NCBI RefSeq assembly: GCF_014203125.1
Contig: NZ_JACHIH010000002.1
Span: 124,001-188,000, forward strand
Reading direction: 5' to 3'
Length of the DNA stretch: 64,000 nucleotides
Source of the DNA: Rhodopseudomonas rhenobacensis
GTDB lineage: Bacteria; Pseudomonadota; Alphaproteobacteria; Rhizobiales; Xanthobacteraceae
A model generated the notes under the pieces. That model worked only from the letters and a program-made list of their open reading frames with translations. It did no database searches and had not been told where the DNA came from. Every line of letters starts with the position of its first letter. Within the stretch, counting starts at the first letter, position 1. Positions 56,460-64,000 of this stretch are shown piece by piece. The position numbers and the translations under genes are program-made.

Positions 56460-57508
56460 GGCGTCCCCGCCGGCGGCGTCCACACCACCTCGTCGATCCG
56501 CCGCGCGCCGGCGGCCAGCATCACCAGCCGGTCGAAGCCGAGCGCGATGCCGCTCGCCTCCGGCATCTGCCCGACCGCGTCGAGAAACTCCTCGTCGAGC
56601 GGGTAGCGCTCGCCGTAGCGGCGCTGCTTCTCATCCATCGCCTTGCTGAAGCGCGCGCGCTGCTCGTCGGCGTCGGTCAGTTCGCCGAAGCCGTTGGCGA
56701 GTTCAACGCCGCAGGCATAGACCTCGAAACGCTCGGCGACCCGCGGATCAGCCGGCAGCGTCCGCGCCAACGCGGCTTCCGGCGCCGGGTACTCGTTGAG
56801 CACGGTCAACTGCCCCTGCCCGAGATTGGGCTCGATGTGCTCGACCAGCACCTTGCTGAAGATGTCCGACCAGTCGTCGTCGTCGCTGACTTTGACCCAG
56901 CGCTGCGCCATCGCCGCCAGCGCCGCGCGGTCGGGCTCGCCGCCGTTGATGCTGGCCAAGAGATCGATGTCGGTGAAGGTCCTGAACGCCTGCGCCACGG
57001 TGAGCATCTGCGGCGCTGCGAACGGATCGGCGATGCGGCCGCGGAACGAGAATAGCCGGGTGCCGGCGGCGCGCGCGGCTTCGCCGATCACCGCCACGCA
57101 ATCGTCGATCACCGCCTGGTACGGCGCGCCGGCGCGGTACCATTCCAGCATGGTGAATTCCGGCAGATGCAGGTCGCCGCGCTCGCGGTCGCGGAACACC
57201 CGGGCGAATTCGACGATCTTTTCTTCGCCGGCGGCCAGCAGTTTCTTGCAGGCGAACTCCGGCGAGGTCCGCAGGAACCGCGATAGCCGCTCGCCGGAAC
57301 CCGTGGTCAATTCGGTTCGCGGAGCGTGCAGATGGGTCTCGTTGCCGGGCGAGGCCTGCAAAATCCCGGTTTCGACCTCGATAAAGCCCTGGGTGGCGAA
57401 CCATTGCCGCAGCGCGCGGGTGATTTCCGCCCGCGCCCGCAGCAGCGGGGCGCGATCGAGGTGCCGGGACGGCGCCCACCATGGCGAAATCGGGCTGGTC
57501 TCGTCCAC
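56456..57508 (-). CDS. epmA: EF-P-(R)-beta-lysine ligase EpmA (GenX/PoxA)
   Basis: Class II lysyl-tRNA-synthetase-like enzyme that attaches beta-lysine to a conserved Lys of EF-P. The start taken is GTG at 57508 (350 aa); an upstream GTG at 57601 would give the longer frame. Motif 2 FARVFRDRERGDLHLPEFTM, motif 3 GIALGFDRLVMLAAG, and PEFACKKLLAAG. It lacks the anticodon-binding domain of true LysRS, as in E. coli EpmA (325 aa). Last codons overlap epmB. efp diverges 139 bp away. Confidence 0.95.
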   Translation of the reverse strand: MDETSPISPWWAPSRHLDRAPLLRARAEITRALRQWFATQGFIEVETGILQASPGNETHLHAPRTELTTGSGERLSRFLRTSPEFACKKLLAAGEEKIVEFARVFRDRERGDLHLPEFTMLEWYRAGAPYQAVIDDCVAVIGEAARAAGTRLFSFRGRIADPFAAPQMLTVAQAFRTFTDIDLLASINGGEPDRAALAAMAQRWVKVSDDDDWSDIFSKVLVEHIEPNLGQGQLTVLNEYPAPEAALARTLPADPRVAERFEVYACGVELANGFGELTDADEQRARFSKAMDEKQRRYGERYPLDEEFLDAVGQMPEASGIALGFDRLVMLAAGARRIDEVVWTPPAGTP

Positions 57509-57646
57509 TAAGGTCGCCCCGGCGGATGCTGCAAAACGCTGGCATCGCGATACGAAATCAGTATGTTGCAGGCCGAAACCGCTTCGCTGGCCACAGGACA
57601 CCGTTGTCCGGATCGGTCCCGGGCCCGAAATTTAGGAAACAGTCCT

Positions 57647-58213
57647 TTGAAAGTCATCGCCAGTTCTATTCGCAAGGGCAACGTCATTGAGCAAGACGGC
57701 AAGCTTTACGTGGTTCTGACCGCCGAGAACATCCATCCCGGCAAGGGAACTCCGGTCAGCCAGATCGAAATGCGCCGAATCAGCGACGGTGTGAAGATCT
57801 CGGAGCGCTACAAGACCACGGATCAGGTCGAGAAAGCGACGATCGAGGACCACAACTTCAACTATCTGTATGAAGATCCCGACGGCTTCCACTTCATGAA
57901 CACCGAGAATTTCGACCAGGTCCAGGTGCCGAAGGACGTGATCGGCAATGCCGCGCCTTACTTGCAGGAAAACATGACGGTGAAGCTGTCGCTGCACGGC
58001 GTCGTTCCGGTGGCGATCCAGATGCCGCAGCGCGCCACGCTGGAAGTGGTCGACACCGAGCCGGTGACCAAGGGGCAGACCGCGTCGTCGTCCTACAAGC
58101 CGGCGATCCTGTCGAACGGCGTCCGCACCCTTGTGCCGCCGCATATCGGCACCGGAACCCGCATCGTTATCATGACCGAAGACGGCTCCTACGTCGAACG
58201 CGCCAAGGACTGA
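57647..58213 (+). CDS. efp: Elongation factor P
   Basis: 188 aa from the TTG at 57647 with AGGAAAC 6-7 nt upstream. Helps ribosomes through polyproline stretches. Three domains: KOW-like [20 protein letters not shown], with the modification loop [12 protein letters not shown] (K33, the equivalent of E. coli K34), then the OB domains with [19 protein letters not shown] and [20 protein letters not shown]. The divergent epmA-epmB operon supplies the beta-lysyl modification. The longer frame from 57563 lacks a ribosome site. Confidence 0.97.
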   Translation: MKVIASSIRKGNVIEQDGKLYVVLTAENIHPGKGTPVSQIEMRRISDGVKISERYKTTDQVEKATIEDHNFNYLYEDPDGFHFMNTENFDQVQVPKDVIGNAAPYLQENMTVKLSLHGVVPVAIQMPQRATLEVVDTEPVTKGQTASSSYKPAILSNGVRTLVPPHIGTGTRIVIMTEDGSYVERAKD

Positions 58214-58239
58214 CCTCGTAGCTCTGGAGTACCCTGGCA

Positions 58240-59943
58240 TTGCGTTTGACGGACCTCGGCCCGATCTGCGACCGAGCCGTCAAGCTCATCGCTGCGGCGT
58301 GGCTGGCGCTTGGCCTCGCCGCGACCGCCGCGCCCGCCGACGAATTCCGCACCGTCCCGGTGTCGGCGATGCGGGTGGATTGGCGCGCCGCGGTCGAGCA
58401 GTTGAAGGCCGAGATCGGCACGCCGCCGGCGGTGGCCGCCGCGTTCAGCTTTGGCCCGCAGCGCCGGTTTCGCGGCGCCGATCCGCGGGCCTGGCCGGCC
58501 ATGCTGCAATTGAACGCCGTGACCTCGCGGCTGTTTCCCGGCATCGCCCGCAGCCCGGTGCCGGTGCTGCTGCCGTTCGACACCGCGGCCCTGCTGAGCG
58601 ATCGCGAACGCGGCGCGCCGGACAGCCTGTCGGCGGCGCATTATCAGTCCGGATTCCGCGCGGCCGACTTGTTCGAAGCCGGCGCCGCCGGCTACGACGC
58701 GGTGTTCTCGTTGCCCGTCGCGATCACTGACGGCCTGCCCGCCCGGCTGTTCGCCAAGCCGGTCGAGGTGCAGATCACCGCCTCGCTCTTGACCTACGAC
58801 ATCAACGATCCGTTGGCCGGCAAGGGCGAGCCGGTGAAGGCGCTCGCGGCACTTTATCCCGACCTGCGCCGCACCATCCGCGAGGGCCACGTCCGCTACG
58901 CCTTCAGCCGGTTCGGCGTGCCCTACGTGGTGGCGATCCAATGCGTCGACGCCACCCCGCGCGCCAGGCGGCTGGGTTGCCGCGAGGCCTCGCCGATCGC
59001 CGAACGGTTTCTCAAGGCGCTGCGGGTCGTCGGCGGCGGCCCGGCCCGGCCGCGGCATTACCTGCCGTCGCGGCTGGCCGAACGCCCGGCGACGCCGTCG
59101 CCGGATTTCAGCTACCGGCCGAGCGGCGAGATCATCGCCGACAGCGGCTTTCGCGGCCAGCCGGGCCGGCCCGACCTCACGGTGTATTCGCAGATCCGGT
59201 TTCCGCTCGAACGCGCGCCGGCCTACGCCAATTCGCAGTCGTTCCTGAACTGGGGCGATTGTTTCCACCGCGGCCGGGTGCCGCCGCCGTCCGGCAAGGG
59301 CGCTAGCTACCACTGCAAAGGCAGCAGCAAATCGCTGCTGTACGACGAGGCCGCCGGCGAGAACTACGCCTATCCGTGGCAGGACAATTTCTGCGAGGCC
59401 CGCGAACTCGGCGTCGGGCAATGCGCCTCGGGCTTCGGCCATCAGGGCCAGGACATCAGGCCGTCGTCCTGCACGCAGCGCAGCGCCAATCCGGATCGGT
59501 GCGAGCCGAACAAATACAAGGTGGTGGCGGTGCGCGACGGCGTGCTGTTGCGCCAGCCGAAGCAGCAGGCGGCGACGCTGTTGGTGAACACCAGCAACGA
59601 GCACATCCGGTTTCGCTACCTGCATATGAGTCCTTCGGCGATGGATGCCGACGGCGTGCTGAGCGGCCGCCGCGTCGACGAAGGCGAGCCGATCGGCCTG
59701 GTGTCGAACTACCAGGACGGCCCCGGCGGCACCACCACCCACCTGCATTTCGACGTCCAGGTGTTCACCCGCGACGGCTGGCTGTGGGTCAATCCTTACG
59801 TCACGCTGATCTCGGCCTATGAGCGGCTGCTCGGCCAGCGCGGCAGCGAAATCGCGCCGACGCCGCCGTTGCCGGCACAATCCCGCACCGCCCCGCAAGA
59901 TCCGGTCGAGCCCGACGCGCCGCAAGAAGGCGGCGGCGACTAG
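58240..59943 (+). CDS. M23-family metallopeptidase, secreted
   Basis: 567 aa from a TTG at 58240 (GGAG about 10 nt upstream), 26 bp after efp. Signal segment near residue 15-30 (VKLIAAAWLALGLAATAAPA), a large N-terminal region of unknown type, then LytM/M23 zinc site: first H and D in GFGHQGQDIRP, then RYLHMSPSAM and the HxH of TTHLHFDVQVF. Pro/Ala/Glu tail PLPAQSRTAPQDPVEPDAPQ. Likely peptidoglycan DD-endopeptidase or an amidase activator in the periplasm. The long amino-terminal domain (30-350) is not assigned to any family. Confidence 0.85.
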   Translation: MRLTDLGPICDRAVKLIAAAWLALGLAATAAPADEFRTVPVSAMRVDWRAAVEQLKAEIGTPPAVAAAFSFGPQRRFRGADPRAWPAMLQLNAVTSRLFPGIARSPVPVLLPFDTAALLSDRERGAPDSLSAAHYQSGFRAADLFEAGAAGYDAVFSLPVAITDGLPARLFAKPVEVQITASLLTYDINDPLAGKGEPVKALAALYPDLRRTIREGHVRYAFSRFGVPYVVAIQCVDATPRARRLGCREASPIAERFLKALRVVGGGPARPRHYLPSRLAERPATPSPDFSYRPSGEIIADSGFRGQPGRPDLTVYSQIRFPLERAPAYANSQSFLNWGDCFHRGRVPPPSGKGASYHCKGSSKSLLYDEAAGENYAYPWQDNFCEARELGVGQCASGFGHQGQDIRPSSCTQRSANPDRCEPNKYKVVAVRDGVLLRQPKQQAATLLVNTSNEHIRFRYLHMSPSAMDADGVLSGRRVDEGEPIGLVSNYQDGPGGTTTHLHFDVQVFTRDGWLWVNPYVTLISAYERLLGQRGSEIAPTPPLPAQSRTAPQDPVEPDAPQEGGGD

Positions 59944-60029
59944 CGGAACGCGGGCGGCCCCGGAGCACGTTCGGTTCCGCACGTCATCAACCTTTGCCGC
60001 ACCACCCCCGACGCCGCTACACTGCGGCC

Positions 60030-61250
60030 ATGACAAACATCGATTCCCCCGCCCGCCTGACCCGCCGCGCGCTGCTCGGCGCCGCCGCCCTGCTCGCCGC
60101 GCCGGCCGCGGCCTTCGCCGCCCCCGCCGGCTTTGCGGAATGGCGCGACGGTTTCCGCGCCAAGGCGCTCGCCAAGGGGATTTCGGACGCCACCTATGCG
60201 CGGGTGATGGGGTCGCTTGAGCCCGACATGAGCGTGTTCCGGCAGATGCAGAAGCAGCCGGAATTCAACGAGCAGCTCTGGCAATACATCAACCGCCGGG
60301 TGTCGGACTGGCGGATCATCAACGGCCGCGAGGCGCTGAAGCAGCACGCCGCGTTGTTTGCCCGGATCGAGCGAGATTTCGGCGTCGAGCGCGGCACGCT
60401 GCTGGCGCTGTGGGGCGTGGAAAGCGCCTATGGCGATCCGTTGGTGCAGCAGAACCACATGCGCCCGGTGTTCCCCTCGCTCGCCGCTCTCGCCTGGAAG
60501 GAGCCGCGCCGCCGGGTCTATTGGGAAACCGAGCTGATCAACGCCCTGAAGATCGTCGATCGCGGCTGGTCGACGCCGCAGGAGATGCGCGGCTCCTGGG
60601 CCGGGGCGATGGGCCACACCCAATGGATGCCGGAAGTTTGGCTCAATGTCGGGATCGACTACGACGGCGACGGCAAGGTGTCGCCGTTCGGCCGGCCCGA
60701 CGACGCGCTCGGCTCCAGCGCCAAATTCCTGCTCAACCGCGGCAAGTATCACCGCGGCGAGCATTGGGGCTACGAGGTGCAGGGACCGGGCGGATCGTTC
60801 AGCGGCAGCCGCAGCTATCTGGCGTGGTCGCGCTCCGGCGTGACGCGGATCGACGGCGAGCCTTACCCCGACCCGCAGGCCAACGCGCAGATGTGGATTC
60901 CGGTCGAGGGCGGACCGAAATTCCTGCTCGGGCCGAATTTCTACGCGGTGAAGAGCTACAACCCGTCGATGAACTACGCGCTGGCGATCTGCCATCTCGG
61001 CGACCGCATTCTCGGCGCACCGCCGTTCCAGCAGCCGTTCCCCGGCTCGGAACGGGCGCTGACGCTGGCCGAGGTGCAGGAGATGCAGACCCGGCTGACC
61101 CGCGCCGGCTTCGACACCGGCGGCACCGATGGCCGGGTCGGCAACGACACCATGAAGGCGATCCGCGACTATCAGAACAAGATCGGGCTGTCGCCGGCCG
61201 ACGGTTATGGCGGCTTGAAAGTGCTGGCGGCGCTGCGGCAGGGACGTTGA
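60030..61250 (+). CDS. Lytic murein transglycosylase, MltB type
   Basis: 406 aa from the ATG at 60030. A twin-arginine-type signal (TRRALLGAAALLAAP) precedes the SLT_2 domain: the catalytic Glu in LLALWGVESAYGDPLVQQNH, the region EMRGSWAGAMGHTQWMPEVW and the NYALAICHLGDRILG; C-terminal peptidoglycan-binding PG_binding_1 domain LTLAEVQEMQTRLTRAGFDT. Cleaves the MurNAc-GlcNAc bond to give 1,6-anhydroMurNAc. The stop overlaps the next ATG (TGATG at 61248-61252), so the two are translationally coupled. Confidence 0.93.
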   Translation: MTNIDSPARLTRRALLGAAALLAAPAAAFAAPAGFAEWRDGFRAKALAKGISDATYARVMGSLEPDMSVFRQMQKQPEFNEQLWQYINRRVSDWRIINGREALKQHAALFARIERDFGVERGTLLALWGVESAYGDPLVQQNHMRPVFPSLAALAWKEPRRRVYWETELINALKIVDRGWSTPQEMRGSWAGAMGHTQWMPEVWLNVGIDYDGDGKVSPFGRPDDALGSSAKFLLNRGKYHRGEHWGYEVQGPGGSFSGSRSYLAWSRSGVTRIDGEPYPDPQANAQMWIPVEGGPKFLLGPNFYAVKSYNPSMNYALAICHLGDRILGAPPFQQPFPGSERALTLAEVQEMQTRLTRAGFDTGGTDGRVGNDTMKAIRDYQNKIGLSPADGYGGLKVLAALRQGR

Positions 61251-62341
61251 TGCGGCGTTCGTTGTGGAACAAGTTCGTCGCGCTGCTCAAGCTCGAATGG
61301 CATCACCTGACGACGATCAATCCGAGCGACCGGCCCTGGCAGATGCCGTTCGCAGCCGCCTTGGCGTCGGGCGTGCCGCTGCTGGTCGGCGCCTGGTTCG
61401 ACCGCCTCGACTACGGGCTGATCTCCTCGCTCGGCGGCATGGCGTTCATCTATCTGCCGGCGACGCCGCTGCATCACCGCATGGTGTCGCTGATGGCGGT
61501 CGGCTTCGGCATGACCGCCTGCTACGCGTTCGGCATCATCGCGCATTTCTTTCCGCTATTGCTGACGCCGGTGCTGGGGCTGGTCGCGATCCTGGTGTCG
61601 ATGGTGTGCCGGTTCTATCGCGTCGGTGTGCCGGGCAGCCTGTTCTTCGTGATGGCGGCCTCGATCGCCGCCTATTCGCCGACCGAGGTGCTGCAGGTGC
61701 CGCTCAAGGTCGGGCTGCTGACCATGGGCTGTCTGCTCGCAGCATTGATCGCCTTCGTCTACAGCATTGCGCTGCTGCGGCTGCGGGCGTCGCAGCCGGC
61801 GCCGCCGCTGCCGCCGGCGACGTTCGATTTCGTGGTGTTCGACTCGGTGGTGATCGGCGTCAGCGTCGGCATCTCGCTGGCGCTGGCGCAGCTCCTCCAT
61901 CTGGAGCGGCCGTATTGGGTGCCGGTGAGCTGCCTCGCGGTGATCCAGGGGCTGTCGCTGCGCGCGGTGTGGACAAGGCAGCTGCATCGCGTGCTCGGCA
62001 CCGCGCTCGGACTGCTGCTGGCCTGGGGCCTGCTGGCGTTGCCGCTGGAGAAATGGAGCATTTCGCTGCTGGTGATCGCGCTCAGCTTCATCATCGAGAG
62101 CGCCGTGGTGCGGCACTACGGCTTCGCGGTGATCTTCATCACGCCGCTGACCATCTTCCTCGCCGACGCCGCCTCGCTGGGCCAAGGGTCACCGCACGCG
62201 GTGATCGAGGCGCGGTTGTTCGACACGCTGCTCGGCTGCGCGGTCGGCCTCGCCGGCGGCTTCTGCCTGCACAGCCCGACCTTTCGCGAGGTCGCCGGCC
62301 GCCAATTGCGCCGACTGATCCCGGCGCGGTTCGGGGTGTGA
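61250..62341 (+). CDS. FUSC-family integral membrane protein
   Basis: 363 aa, ATG overlapping the MltB stop. Basic start MRRSLWNKFVALLKLEWHHL, then two sets of hydrophobic segments: YGLISSLGGMAFIYLPATPL, LLLTPVLGLVAILVSMV, LLTMGCLLAALIAFVYSIAL and, after the PPLPPATFDF linker, VVIGVSVGISLALAQLLHLE, RPYWVPVSCLAVIQGLSLRA and LFDTLLGCAVGLAGGFCLHS. The YWVPVSC...VW...RxxGTxLG pattern is that of the FUSC/aromatic-acid exporter-like (AaeB, YccS) family. Cargo unknown; coupling to MltB suggests an envelope role. Confidence 0.88.
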   Translation: MRRSLWNKFVALLKLEWHHLTTINPSDRPWQMPFAAALASGVPLLVGAWFDRLDYGLISSLGGMAFIYLPATPLHHRMVSLMAVGFGMTACYAFGIIAHFFPLLLTPVLGLVAILVSMVCRFYRVGVPGSLFFVMAASIAAYSPTEVLQVPLKVGLLTMGCLLAALIAFVYSIALLRLRASQPAPPLPPATFDFVVFDSVVIGVSVGISLALAQLLHLERPYWVPVSCLAVIQGLSLRAVWTRQLHRVLGTALGLLLAWGLLALPLEKWSISLLVIALSFIIESAVVRHYGFAVIFITPLTIFLADAASLGQGSPHAVIEARLFDTLLGCAVGLAGGFCLHSPTFREVAGRQLRRLIPARFGV

Positions 62342-62379
62342 GACGACCAAGCGAACTAACAGCACCCGCGAGAAAAGCC

Positions 62380-62523
62380 TGGTGTCCCGGTCGCGGAGCC
62401 GCGCCCTTCACGCGGCGCCGCGAGCCGGGACCGTTCCGAAGGCAGCATCCGTAACGGCCCCGGCTCTGCAGCGCACCACGCCGCAAGCGCGGCGCGCTGC
62501 ACGGCGTCCGGGGCACGCTGCTA
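62380..62523 (-). repeat. Dispersed palindromic repeat, copy 2 (inverted relative to copy 1)
   Basis: GTCCCGGTCGCGGAG..., CCGTAACGGCCCCGGCTCTGC and CGTCCGGGGCACG match the reverse complement of 28060-28222, including the CCGTAACGGYCCCGG core. Lies between FUSC and the convergent recJ. Confidence 0.7.
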
Positions 62524-62558
62524 TTGTAATTGCTCACCAGGTGGCGAAGTTAGGTCGC

Positions 62559-64000
62559 TCACCTGATCATCGCCGGTCCGGGATCCGGCACTGCGACGTC
62601 GGTGACGCGGAGCTGCACCCGCTCGGCGCCCTGCCAGCGATCGACCGTGAGGCAGCCGGCGACATGCAGCGGTTGGCCGCGGTTCTCCTGCAGCGCGTTC
62701 CCGAGCTTCTGCCCCACGCTGCGAAACGCGATGCCGTTGACGATGGCGCCGTCGCCGGATTTGAAGCGCAGCCGCAGATGCGCCTGGCCGACCTCGTCGG
62801 CATAGACCAGCTGGTGCGACGGCAGCGCCAGCACCGGCTCCGGGTTGCCGGAGCCGAACGGCCCGGCGCGCTGCAGCGTCGCCACCAGATCCGGCGTCAC
62901 CGCGCGCGCCGACACCGCGCCGTCGATGTAGAGCTCATTGGCGTGGCGCGACCGCGCGACGTCGGCGGCGAGTGCGGCTTCGATATAGGCGCGGAATTCG
63001 GCGAGCTTCTCCTTGCGCAGCGTGACGCCCGCCGCCATGGCGTGGCCGCCGCCCTTCATCAAGAGGCCGTCGCTCACCGCCTGGCGCACGGCTTTGCCGA
63101 GATCGACGCCGGGAATCGAGCGGCCCGAGCCGGTGCCGATGCCGCCGGGCTCCAACGCAATGGCAAATGCCGGGCGTGAAAACTTCTCCTTCAGCCGCGA
63201 GGCGACGAGGCCGACCACGCCGGGGTGCCAGCCTTCCGAGGCGGTGACGATCACCGAACCCTTGTCCTCGAAGCCCAGCGCCGCCAGCGCCTCGGCCTCG
63301 GCCTGGGCTTCCGCCGTCTGTTCGATCACTCGGCGTTCGGCGTTGAGCCGGTCGAGTTCGGCGGCGATCTTGGCGGCTTCGGAAATGTCGGTCTCCAGCA
63401 GCAGCCGCACGCCCAAATCGGCGCGGCCGATGCGGCCGCCGGCGTTGATCCGCGGCCCCAGCATGAAGCCGAGGTGGAACGCGTCGGGCGGGCCGTTCAG
63501 CCGCGCCACGTCCATCAGCGCGGTGTGGCCGACATGGTCGCGCCGCCGCATCGCGATCAGCCCCTTGGCGACGAAGGCGCGGTTCAGCCCGATCAGCGGC
63601 GCCACGTCGGCGACGGTGCCGAGCGCCACGTGATGCAGCATGTTCAACAGATCCGGCTGCGGCCGCTCGGCGGTCCAGAAGCCGCGCGCCCGCAATTCGC
63701 GATTGAGCGCGACCAGCGTGACGAACACCAGCCCGACCGCGGCGAGATGGCCGAGCCCGGAGAGGTCATCCGGCCGGTTCGGATTGACCAGCGCGTCGAC
63801 CACGGGCAGTTCGTCGCCGCATTGGTGATGATCGATCACCACCACGCTCATGCCGAGCCGCTTGGCCTCCGCGAGCGGCTCGAGGCTGGTGGTGCCGCAA
63901 TCCACGGTGACCAGCAGCGTCGCACCCTTTTCCGCCAGCATCCGCACCGCGTCGACGTTCGGGCCGTAGCCCTCGAAGATGCGGTCCGGGATGTGGATCA
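62559..64000 (-). CDS. recJ: Single-stranded-DNA-specific exonuclease RecJ (5' end beyond window)
   Basis: 5'-to-3' single-strand exonuclease for recombination and mismatch repair. 480 residues visible; the frame is still open at the right edge (IPDRIFEGYGPNVDAVRML), so the N-terminus is missing. DHH-family motif III VIDHHQCGDELP and LVTVDCGTTS, then LGTVADVAPLIGLNRAFV, the LGFMLGPRINAGGRIG, and the DHHA1 motif LMKGGGHAMAAGVTL. C-terminal OB-fold-type region QLVYADEVGQAHLRLRFKSG. Stop at 62559. Confidence 0.97.
   Translation of the reverse strand, partial: IHIPDRIFEGYGPNVDAVRMLAEKGATLLVTVDCGTTSLEPLAEAKRLGMSVVVIDHHQCGDELPVVDALVNPNRPDDLSGLGHLAAVGLVFVTLVALNRELRARGFWTAERPQPDLLNMLHHVALGTVADVAPLIGLNRAFVAKGLIAMRRRDHVGHTALMDVARLNGPPDAFHLGFMLGPRINAGGRIGRADLGVRLLLETDISEAAKIAAELDRLNAERRVIEQTAEAQAEAEALAALGFEDKGSVIVTASEGWHPGVVGLVASRLKEKFSRPAFAIALEPGGIGTGSGRSIPGVDLGKAVRQAVSDGLLMKGGGHAMAAGVTLRKEKLAEFRAYIEAALAADVARSRHANELYIDGAVSARAVTPDLVATLQRAGPFGSGNPEPVLALPSHQLVYADEVGQAHLRLRFKSGDGAIVNGIAFRSVGQKLGNALQENRGQPLHVAGCLTVDRWQGAERVQLRVTDVAVPDPGPAMIR

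Noticed and set aside
58189-60036. 615-aa minus frame opposite the M23 gene
   Set aside because: Shadow; the HxH and HxxxD zinc residues are on the plus strand.

Overview
This is a GC-rich alphaproteobacterial chromosome segment, most likely from the Nitrobacteraceae (Rhodopseudomonas/Bradyrhizobium-like). Pointers are the GC-biased codon use, several Omp25/RopB-type barrels, small DUF3551/DUF1127/DUF3597 proteins, alphaproteobacterial LexA boxes (GTTC-N7-GTTC), and a yajC-secD-secF operon that carries homologues of mitochondrial complex I assembly factors. The assignment is inferred from gene content, not from a database search.

Left end (1-10.4 kb), accessory: an NmrA-type reductase and an AraC regulator, originally divergent, have both lost their 5' ends at one deletion junction near 870-895. 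Next come a decayed IS1595-family transposase, a two-partner secretion locus (a large TpsA adhesin with about nine near-identical MBG repeats, and its TpsB transporter), about 0.9 kb with no clear gene, and a 190-bp IS21-like terminal-inverted-repeat element.

10.4-25.9 kb: ssb and uvrA point away from each other, with an outer-membrane barrel gene between them and two LexA boxes in the gap. They are followed by an AT-richer probable PD-(D/E)XK nuclease, a DUF433/DUF5615 toxin-antitoxin pair, a second barrel, a subtilase with a stand-alone I9-like protein, a potassium channel with a zinc ribbon, a DASS anion symporter and several small genes, one of them a 42-aa CxxCxGxG protein.

25.9-39.4 kb, housekeeping: trmFO; the yajC-secD-secF-NDUFAF3-like-NDUFAF6-like operon; a DUF815 ATPase; a pair of small membrane proteins; the leucine-catabolism operon (mccB-mccA-HMG-CoA lyase); and an NDUFS4-like complex I accessory protein.

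39.5-54.9 kb: OpgC, tryptophanase, a double-barrel outer-membrane protein, a CAP protein, tRNA-Pro(UGG), DUF192, a two-domain cold-shock protein, a sirtuin, glyoxalase I, PilZ, tRNA-Glu(UUC), a FabH-like synthase, and many small secreted or membrane proteins.

54.9-64 kb: the EF-P modification module (epmA-epmB divergent from efp), then an M23 peptidase, an MltB-type transglycosylase and a FUSC membrane protein as a cell-envelope run, and recJ, which leaves the right edge. Two copies of one dispersed palindromic repeat (28.1 and 62.4 kb, opposite orientation) and one REP-like element (40.9 kb) lie between genes.

Starts were chosen from Shine-Dalgarno spacing and family length and often differ from the longest open frame. 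All family names come from recognising motifs by eye.
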